From Sabellastarte sp. h YS-2021 (lineage: Eukaryota > Annelida > Polychaeta > Sabellida > Sabellidae): a stretch of DNA of 64,000 bases. Each line of letters begins with the position of its first letter. Positions within the stretch are counted from its first letter, which is position 1. Positions 56,440 through 64,000 of the stretch are shown one piece after another. The position numbers were made by a program, and so were the translations under genes. Where the stretch lies: the NCBI GenBank assembly GCA_964017235.1, contig OZ024931.1, forward strand, positions 135,844,033 to 135,908,032, read 5' to 3'. Under the pieces are notes generated by a model. That model was not told the origin of the DNA. It did no database searches and worked only from the letters and a program-made list of their open reading frames with translations.

Positions 56440-56605
56440 ACTAAAAACACACAGTCAGCTGACACAGAGCCCGTTCATGGGCACTGATTGCTTGTTTTGC
56501 TTTTGCTATTCTTGTCAGTATTTCTTCGTTTGTTCCTAGGTTCTTGTTGATTTGTGCCCCTAGGTATGTGAAATGTTCTACCTCTTCTATTTCTTCATAG
56601 AAATT
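56440..56605 (-). pseudogene. RTE-like LINE fragment
   Basis: The minus frame reads YEEIEEVEHFTYLGAQINKN, then TNEEILTRIAKAKQAISAHE, a conserved stretch following the reverse-transcriptase palm in RTE-like elements. No other part is present. Confidence 0.75.
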
Positions 56606-56615
56606 CATGAAATGA

Positions 56616-56655
56616 TGTCTGTGTGTGCGTGCGTGCGTGTGTGCGTGCGTTAGTT
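56616..56655. repeat. TGTG/GCGT microsatellite
   Basis: Short run of GTGT and GCGT units. Confidence 0.85.
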
Positions 56656-56760
56656 AGTCACGCAGATTTCTCCCAAACTGCTACAGCTACAGATTTTTTG
56701 TAAATTAATTGTCCCAATGAATTTTCATGCCCTTGAAAATTTTTTTGGTTTTATTGACTT

Positions 56761-57904
56761 AGGCCTAAAGATAAGTGAGTAATAGCAATCTTAGCTACTT
56801 TGAGTAAAGGGCTCATAACTCAAAAACTATTGCAGTAACAACTTTTTCTTCAAATATGTTGTTCAGCTACTTTGTCCTTAGCTATTAGATGGTACATAGT
56901 TTGGGGTCCCATTGCATGCCATAAGTGAGTAATAGCTATTTTCTCATTTGTAGCTAAATAACAGAAGAAGTAAATGTCAAATATCTTCAAAAGTATTGAA
57001 GTTAGGGAAATCTTTTCAAATATGTTGTCCATCTTCTTTTTGGTAAGCTATCACATACTAAAGTTTCAGACCTGTTGCATCTTGGAAAGCTGAGTAATAG
57101 CTACTTTGAAATTCTGACTGGTGAGTAAAGCGATTGTAACTCCAAAACTATTGCAGTTCGAGTATTTTCCTAAAATATGTTGTTCAGCTACTTTGTCCTT
57201 AGCTATAAGATGGTACATAGTTTGGGGTTCTATTGCATGCCATAAGTGAGTAATAGCTATTTTCTCATTTGTAGCTAAATAACAGAAGAAGTAAATGTCA
57301 AATATCTTCAAAAGTATTAAAGTTAGGGAAATCTTTTCAAATATGTTGTCCATCTACTTTTTGGTAAGCTATGACATAGTAAAGTTTCAGACCTGTTGCA
57401 CCTTGGATAGCTGAGTAATAGCTACTTTGAAATTCTGACTGTTGAGTAAAGCTATTGTAACTAAAAAAGTATTGCAGTTAGAGTGTTTTCCTAAAATATG
57501 TTGTTCAGCTACTTTGTTCTTAGCTATAAGATGGTACATAGTTTGGGGTTCTATTGCTTGCCATAAGTGAGTAATAGCTATTTCCTCATTTGTAGCTAAA
57601 TAACAGAAGAAGTAAATGTCAAATATCTTCAAAAGTATTAAAGTTAGGGAAATCTTTTCAAATATGTTGTCCATCTACTTTTTGGTAAGCTATGACATAG
57701 TAAAGTTTCAGACCTGTTGCACCTTGGATAGCTGAGTAATAGCTACTTTGAAATTCTGACTGTTGAGTAAAGCCATTGTAACTCCAAAACTATTGCAGTT
57801 GGAGTATTTTCCTAAAATATGTTGTTCAGCTACTTTGTTCTTAGCTATAAGATGGTACATAGTTTGGGGTTCTATTGCTTGCCATAAGTGAGTAATAGCT
57901 ATTT
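56761..57904 (+). repeat. 321-bp tandem repeat array, left part
   Basis: 'gtgagtaatagctattttct' recurs near 56926, 57247 and 57568. The array stops at 57904 where element 1 copy 2 begins and resumes at 61574, so it was one array before the insertion. The minus frames of up to 95 codons are repeat artefacts. Confidence 0.88.
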
Positions 57905-58079
57905 ATATCCCCAGACGAAAGTCGGGGATATATTGGATTCAGGTCCGTCGCGCCGCCGCCGCCGCCGTAGAAATTTCCTTGTGGACGCGATAACTCAAAA
58001 ACAAATTAATATTTTTTTTTCAAACTTGGTACACATGTTAAGGGTGCCCAAAGGAAGATCCCTATTTTAAGGTGACCTT

Positions 58080-59860
58080 AAACTCCCAGTAAAAAAGAAC
58101 TTATGGCCACCTTAAGGTCAGAAATTGGACTTTTGGCCACTTAGAGCCCTGTAGGTCACAAACTATGATGCTCAGCTGGCTGAAATTTTACCTGACAACA
58201 CATTAATATGTTCTTAGTACATGTGCCGAAAATCATGACTTTAAGTTGAGGAGAAAATTGTATTTGAGGCCCATAAATACCCCCACTTAGGGATTTTTTG
58301 CTATACTTTTCACATATTTTGCCCTATAATTTGGAAGTGGTAATTCTGATGAGTCTCAAACTGCGCTAGGTATAACTTTGATATGTAATCCTTGTCTGTA
58401 GAAAATTTTAGGGCTGTAGGTTTACCCAAAGGGGTCGACTTAAGGTCTCAAAAGTGCCCATAGAGACCCAATTTATGCACTTTTTGCGACTTTCAAGCAC
58501 TGTAGCTTTCAAACTATGTCTCTCATCTAAGTTAAATATCATCTGGGAATATATCTATGTGTTTTCTTATATGTGCCCCAACATTTAGGCCTTTAATAGA
58601 CAGTTAACCTGTGTATCAGGACCATAAACACCCACCCGAGTGACCCTTATAAGACATTTTTCACATCTTTTTCCCTGTAACTTGGAAATGGTAAGTCTGA
58701 GAAGTTTCAAACTGTATTAGATATATATTCTGTGTGTAATCTTAGTATGTAACAGATTTTAAGTCTGAAGCTTTAATTTTGAAGGTCAAATTGAGGTCTC
58801 TAAAAGGCTCCCAAAGACCCAATATTTGGACTTTTTGCTACTTTTAAGCCCTGTGACTGTCAAACTATGTGACTGATAGAGCTCAAATCCTATCTGGGAA
58901 GATATTAGTATGTTATTTATATATGTGCCAAAAATTAAGGCTTTAAGAAGACATTTAACCTGTGTATGAGGACCATAAATCCCCACCCGAGTGACCATTT
59001 TTAGACATTTTTCACATATTTTGCCCTGTAACTTGGAAATGGTAAGTCTAAGAAGTTTCAAACTGTATTAGATGCATATTCTATGTGTAATCTTAGTATG
59101 TGACAAATTTTAAGTCTGAAGCTTTAATTTGAAGGCCACATTTAGGTCTCTAGAAGGCCCCATAAAGACCCAGTATTTGGACTTTTTGCCAATTTTAAGG
59201 CCTGTGACTGTTAAACTATGTGACTGATAGAGCTGAAATCTCATCTGGGAATACATTATTATGTTCTTTTTACATGTGCCAAAAATCAAGGCTTCAAGTA
59301 GACATTTAACCTGTGTATGAGGACCTTAAACACCCACCTGACTGACCCTTTTAAGACATTTTTCACATATTTTGCTCTGTAACTTGGAAATGGTAAGTCT
59401 GAGAAGTTTCAAACTTTATTAGATACATATTCTATGTGTAATCTTAGTATGTAACAAATTTTAAGTCTGAAGCTTTAATTTGAAAGCCACATCGAGATCT
59501 CTAAAAGGCCCACAGAGACCCAATATTTGGACTTTTTGCCACCTTTAAGCCCTGTGACTGTTAAACTATGTGATTGATGGAGCTGAAATCCCATCTGGGA
59601 ATGCATTATTATGTCCTTTTTACATATGCCGAAAATCAAGGTTTTTAGTAGACATTTAACCTGTGTATGAGGGCCATAGACACTCGCCCAAGTGCCTTTT
59701 TGGACATTTTTTCCGTATTTTGCCCTGTTATTTGGAAATGCTTAGTGTGACAAGTCTTAAACTGTATTATATATAATTTTTGTTTGTTATGTATGTCCCC
59801 CAAAAAGTTTCAGATCTGTAGTTTAATTGCTAAGGTCTCTTTAACAATTGTAAAATGCCC
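58080..59860 (+). repeat. Tandem repeats of about 350 bp in element 1 copy 2
   Basis: Same units as 43850-45700, in the same order. Confidence 0.85.
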
Positions 59861-60323
59861 ACAGAAACCCAATTTATGGACATTAGAGCTGAAATCTTTG
59901 AATTTTTAAAAGGAAATGCCTGTCTATTTAAATTTTGAATATTAATCATGTTATGGCTCTCTTAGTCTTTTAAGAACTTATTTTTGTGTTATACCTCTGC
60001 TTGCTGAGTTTTTAACTTTTTAAAATGAAACTGGTTAAACGCCGGTTAAACATATTCAAGTAGACAAAATGGACACTTTAAGTGAGCTTTAAGTCCCAAT
60101 ATTAATGAAATTATATCCGTATGTAGTAAAACTAGGGGATTTTTAACCCTCAACTAGCCCAGTTTTATTCAACTTGCCTCAGTTAATTTTGACACAGCTC
60201 CTACAGTTATGAACTCATTTCAGTTGATAATCACATACTTAAAATTCTCAATTCTTTTTGTATTTGAGTACCCCTTTTATATAGATTGTTTGTTTACCAT
60301 TTATGCTGTAGCACTCCATCTCT

Positions 60324-60748
60324 TTGAGAGAACATGTAAACTGTGTAAAAAAGATGTAGAAGATGAGATACATTTTGTTTGTGTTTGTCCAGCTTTAGAG
60401 CTGATTCGTATGAAATATTTCAAAATTTTAAATATAGATAAATCTGAATTATTAATAGATCAATTATCAAGGGTATTAACTCATATGAATGTCAATATGG
60501 TTATTAATTTTATTTTTGATTTGTGGCAAGAAAGAAAAAGTAAATTATATTGTTAATTTTTATGTATTGAATTGCTGTCTTTATTTACTGTATCTTACCT
60601 CAAAATATGTTTGCTCTGTTTGTTATTAACTCTCTATTTAAAGTGACTTATAAGCCCATATAGGGCTGGGTATTACTTCAATAGTTTTGGTATAATCCTT
60701 GTCAACATAATACATGTCACTATAATAAACTAATAAACTAAACTAAGT
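60324..60748 (+). pseudogene. LINE 3' fragment inserted in element 1 copy 2
   Basis: Absent from copy 1, where 'ctccatctctttg' continues directly to 'tagtcccaccc'. The + frame encodes RTCKLCKKDVEDEIHFVCVC, then FIFDLWQERKSKLYC and a stop. This is the Cys/His-containing C-terminus of a LINE reverse transcriptase. A 3' UTR and a short TAATAAACTAA-type tail follow. No clear target duplication. Confidence 0.75.
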
Positions 60749-61573
60749 CCCAACCCACATCTCCCACCCGGATTCCCCCCACCCACCTCTGGGACCTCCA
60801 GCTATATTGAGTGACACTAAATAAACAAAGGTATTTAATGATATCATATGAGAAACAAAGAACTCAATGGGGTTGCAGATCTTGTGTAATAGTGAGAGAG
60901 GTGTGGAGAAGGGGAGAGGGGTGGGGGTGGGAGGTGGTGGGCTTCATTACATATAACACAAAGGGGAGTCAGAACTGAGATTGTGTCACATATTTAGGTT
61001 GCATATATATGGACCACATATATAGGTATAGAGGAAATGAATAACTGAAAACAATTTGCAAATTCTAAAAATAATATAATAAAATAATAATATAAATAAT
61101 TTTTTTTTAAATAATATTTTATTTGTGAACAAATATAGAAACAGATATGCGCTTTTGGGATTATGAATTTTAGAATGGACATTGAATCATCAATCATTTA
61201 AATACTTTGAAGGAAGATTGAAAAGTATGATGAGTTGAGTTTAAAAAAATATTTTATTTGTCAACAAATATAGAAACAGATATGCTCTTTTGGGATTATT
61301 ATTTAAGAATGGACATTCAATCATCAATCATTTAAATACTTTGAAAATAGGTTTAGAGTTATCATTGCAGGAAGATTGAAAATATAATTTGAGTTATGTA
61401 TTCGGTGTCTGGGGATACACCATCTTCCTTGGGAAGATATAAACAGAGTAGATTGATGTGCTGAAGTTCATATAATAATGGGTAATTATGTTTTTAAAAA
61501 TTCCCGATCAAAACCTGTGGCGTGAGTGATGACCTGTCTGGGGATATGTTGGCGCCGAGTTGGCCCAATCTAG

Positions 61574-62219
61574 TTTCTCATTTGTAGCTAAATAACAGAA
61601 GAAGTAAATGTCAAATATCTTCAAAAGTATTGAAGTTAGGGAAATCTTTTGAAATATGTTGTCCATCTACTTTTTGGTAAGCTATAACATAGTAAAGTTT
61701 CAGACCTGTTGCACCTTGGATAGCTGAGTTATAGCTACTTTGAAATTCTGACTGTTGAGTAAAGCCATTTTAACTCCAAAACTATTGCAGTTAGAGTATT
61801 TTCCTAAAATATGTTGTTCAGCTACTTTGTCCTTAGCTATAAGATGGTACATAGTTTGGGGTTCTATTGCATGCCATAAGTGAGTAATAGCTATTTTGTT
61901 ATTTGTAGTAAAATCATGACATAAGTAGATGTCAAATATCTTCAAAAGTATTAAAGTTAGGGAATTCTTTTCAAATATGTTATCCATCTACTTTTTCATA
62001 AGCTATCACATAGTAAAGTTTCGGATCTGTTGCACATTGGATAGCTGAGTAATAGCTACTTTGAAATTCTACAGTTGAGTAAATCCATTGTAACTCCAAA
62101 ACTATTGCAGTTACAATATTTTCGTAAAATATGTTGTTCACCTACTTTGTCCTTAGCTATAAGCTGGCATGTAGTTTGGGGTTCTATTGCATGCCATAAG
62201 TGAGTAATAGCTATTTTTT
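61574..62219 (+). repeat. 321-bp tandem repeat array, right part
   Basis: Continues the array interrupted at 57904. Ends at the head of element D. Confidence 0.87.
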
Positions 62220-63489
62220 AGGCGGGTTGCGTGTAACCAACCCGCCTATTAGATTGATGTGTCCGACGTCCGTCTGTCCGTCTGTCTGTCTGTCCGTCTG
62301 TCCGTCCACATTTTTCGTTTCCGGACTCTAACTTTAAATCGGTTTGACCAATCAAATTCAAACTTCACAGGGAGATAGATCACCATCATAGCTAGGTTCC
62401 TTTCGAAATTGGTGAAATTCCGTGTGTTCGTTTGTCCGTTTTTCGTCCGTTTGTCCGTCCATCCATCTGTTTGTCCACATTTTCGTTTCCGGATTCTAAC
62501 TTTAAAACGGTTTGACCAATCAAATTCAAACTTCACAGGGAGATAGATCACCATCATAGCTAGGTTCCTTTCGAAATTGGTGAAATTCCGTGTGTTCATT
62601 TGTCCGTTTTTTGTCCGTTTGTCTGTCCATCCATCTGTTTGTCCACATTTTCGTTTCCGGACTCTAACTTTAAAACGGTTTGACCAATCAAATTCAAACT
62701 TCACAGGGAGATAGATCACCATCATAGCTAGGTTCCTTTCGAAATTGGTGAAATTCCGTGTGTTCATTTGTCCGTTTTTTGTCCGTTTGTCTGTCCATCC
62801 ATCTGTTTGTCCACATTTTCGTTTCCGGACTCTAACTTTAAAACGGTTTGACCAATCAAATTCAAACTTCACAGGGAGATAGATCACCATCATAGCTAGG
62901 TTCCTTTCGAAATTGGTGAAATTCCGTGTGTTCGTTTGTCCGTTTTTCGTCCGTTTGTCCGTCCATCCATCTGTTTGTCCACATTTTCGTTTCCGGATTC
63001 TAACTTTAAAACGGTTTGACCAATCAAATTCAAACTTCACAGGGAGATAGATCACCATCATAGCTAGGTTCCTTTCGAAATTGGTGAAATTCCGTGTGTT
63101 CATTTGTCCGTTTTTTGTCCGTTTGTCTGTCCATCCATCTGTTTGTCCACATTTTCGTTTCCGGACTCTAACTTTAAAACGGTTTGACCAATCAAATTCA
63201 AACTTCACAGGGAGATAGATCACCATCATAGCTAGGTTCCTTTCGAAATTGGTGAAATTCCGTCTGTTTGTTTGTCCGTTTTTCCATCCGTTTCTTCGTT
63301 TTTGTCCGTTTTTCTGTCCATCCATCTGTCCGTCCACATTTTTGTTTCCGGACTCTAACTCGAAAACGGTTACTCCAATCTAATTCAAACTTCACAGGGA
63401 CATACATCACCATCATAGCTAGGTTCCTTTCGAAATTGGTGTAAATCCGTCCCTTCATTTGTCTTGTTTTTCTGTCCATTTGTTCGTTT
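62220..63489 (+). mobile_element. Element D: hairpin-headed element with 168-bp repeats
   Basis: Opens with the hairpin AGGCGGGTT...AACCCGCCT, then ATTAGATTGATG and a GTCCGTCTGTCC microsatellite, then 168-bp repeats. The head plan (hairpin, ATTRGATT, TCCG-rich run, array) is that of elements 1 and A. A second copy of the same head starts at 63490 within it, so the 3' end is not in this piece. Confidence 0.7.
62290..63480 (+). repeat. 168-bp satellite array of element D
   Basis: 'ccggactctaacttt' at 62321, 62489, 62657, 62825, 62993 and 63161 (period 168), then 63348 in a longer unit. The ccggattc variant recurs every three units. As 168 is a multiple of three, a 362-codon minus frame stays open by periodicity alone. 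Confidence 0.93.
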
Positions 63490-64000
63490 TTAGGCGGGTT
63501 GCGTGTAACCAACCCGCCTATTAGATTGATGTGTCCGACGTCCGTCTGTCCGTCCACATTTTCCATTTCCGGACTCTAACTTGAAAACGGTTTGACCAAT
63601 CAAATTCAAACTTGACAGGGACATAGATCAACATGATAGCTAGGTTCCTTTCGATGTTGGTGAAATTCTGTCCATTCGTTTGTCCGTTTTTTGTCCGTAT
63701 GTCTGTCCATCCGTCTGTTTGTCCACATTTTCGTTTCCGGACTCTAACTTGAAAACGGTTTGACCAATCGAATTCAAACTTGATAGGGAGATAGATCTCC
63801 ATCATAGGTAGGTTCCTTTCGATATTGGTGAAATTCCGTCCGTTCATTTGTCTGTTTTTCGTCCGTTTGTCCATCCATCTGTTTGTCTACATTTTCATTT
63901 CCGGACTCTAACTCGAAAATGGTTTGACCAATCGGATTCAAACTTGATAGGGAGATAGATCTCCATCATAGCTAGGTTCCTTTCGAAATTGGTGAAATTG
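63490..64000 (+). mobile_element. Second copy of element D, cut by the window end
   Basis: The same hairpin head (from 63490) with the same ATTAGATTGATGTGTCCGAC start, and diverged 168-bp-type units running to the end of the window. It begins after a T-run (gttcgttttt). Confidence 0.7.

Larger units (their letters stand above)
57905..61573 (+). mobile_element. Element 1, copy 2
   Basis: Same hairpin head, CCG run, about 350-bp repeats and CTAG end as copy 1, without inserts A and B. It lies inside the 321-bp array. Undisturbed array units read AGCTATTTTCTCATT; here AGCTATTT precedes and TTTCTCATT follows, so the element added its own bases between two Ts with no long duplication. The 3' end has a hairpin (TTGG..GCC-GAGTT-GGC..CCAA) a few bases before CTAG. 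It contains a LINE fragment at 60324-60748. Confidence 0.82.

Noticed and set aside
43647-61573. A simple segmental duplication explaining the two element 1 copies
   Set aside because: Homology begins and ends exactly at the hairpin head and the CTAG end, and the flanks are unrelated, so separate transposition fits better.
62249-63337. 362-codon minus-strand ORF
   Set aside because: A pure consequence of 168-bp repeats (a multiple of three) without a stop in that frame. The product is the same 56-residue unit repeated.

Overview
The window is animal nuclear DNA: AT-rich, with spliced exons bounded by GT/AG and almost nothing but mobile elements and tandem repeats between them. The mix of element types (an L1/Tx1-like LINE, an L2/CR1-like LINE, RTE-like fragments, a DIRS retrotransposon, a hAT element, tRNA-derived SINEs, and hairpin-headed rolling-circle-like elements carrying about 160-bp satellite monomers) suggests a marine invertebrate, most likely a bivalve mollusc. 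That assignment is inference; no marker gene fixes the species.

Layout. 1-11 kb: a tandem duplication, a fold-back element (2640-3649), a broken L2/CR1-like LINE on + (4161-6723), the 3' half of an L1-like LINE on - (about 6826-8575) and a SINE (9984-10160). 11.3-13.6 kb: a decaying gene-like locus joining the C-terminal half of a NADAR domain to an SGNH-hydrolase-like domain, a proline/glutamine/lysine minisatellite and a further ORF. 14.0-21.8 kb, minus strand: a nearly complete LINE with an intact 1266-residue ORF2 (endonuclease plus reverse transcriptase). Its ORF1 is an L1-type coiled coil and RNA-binding protein whose C-terminus is a full NADAR domain, interrupted by one TGA; two 181-bp direct repeats lie upstream. 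22.5-26.8 kb: a transposase-like pseudogene split by a hAT element (22743-25584, exact 8-bp target duplication) that itself holds a TTAA-flanked element. 27.6-29.6 kb: small inverted-repeat elements.

33.3-42.9 kb: the only good candidate host gene. A SAP-domain first coding exon (33376-33512) is followed by exons at 41194-41288 and 41615-41845 with matching intron phases. A DIRS retrotransposon (34142-40557) with inverted terminal repeats, internal complementary region, broken Gag, intact RT/RNase H and twice-shifted tyrosine recombinase sits in the first intron.

43.5-64 kb: a nest of hairpin-headed repeats. Element 1 occurs twice (43647-53349 and 57905-61573). One copy contains element A (45958-50887), which carries about 25 copies of a 169-bp satellite, and lies inside a further element (43556-54622). 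The other copy lies inside a 321-bp repeat array. Comparing filled and empty sites shows that these elements end in CTAG and enter TT dinucleotides, as expected of Helitron/Helentron-like rolling-circle elements. A third family (element D, from 62220) carries 168-bp repeats and is itself invaded by a second D. The most novel points are the NADAR domain fused to LINE ORF1 with a second NADAR remnant 7 kb away, and the satellite-carrying, mutually nested rolling-circle-like families.
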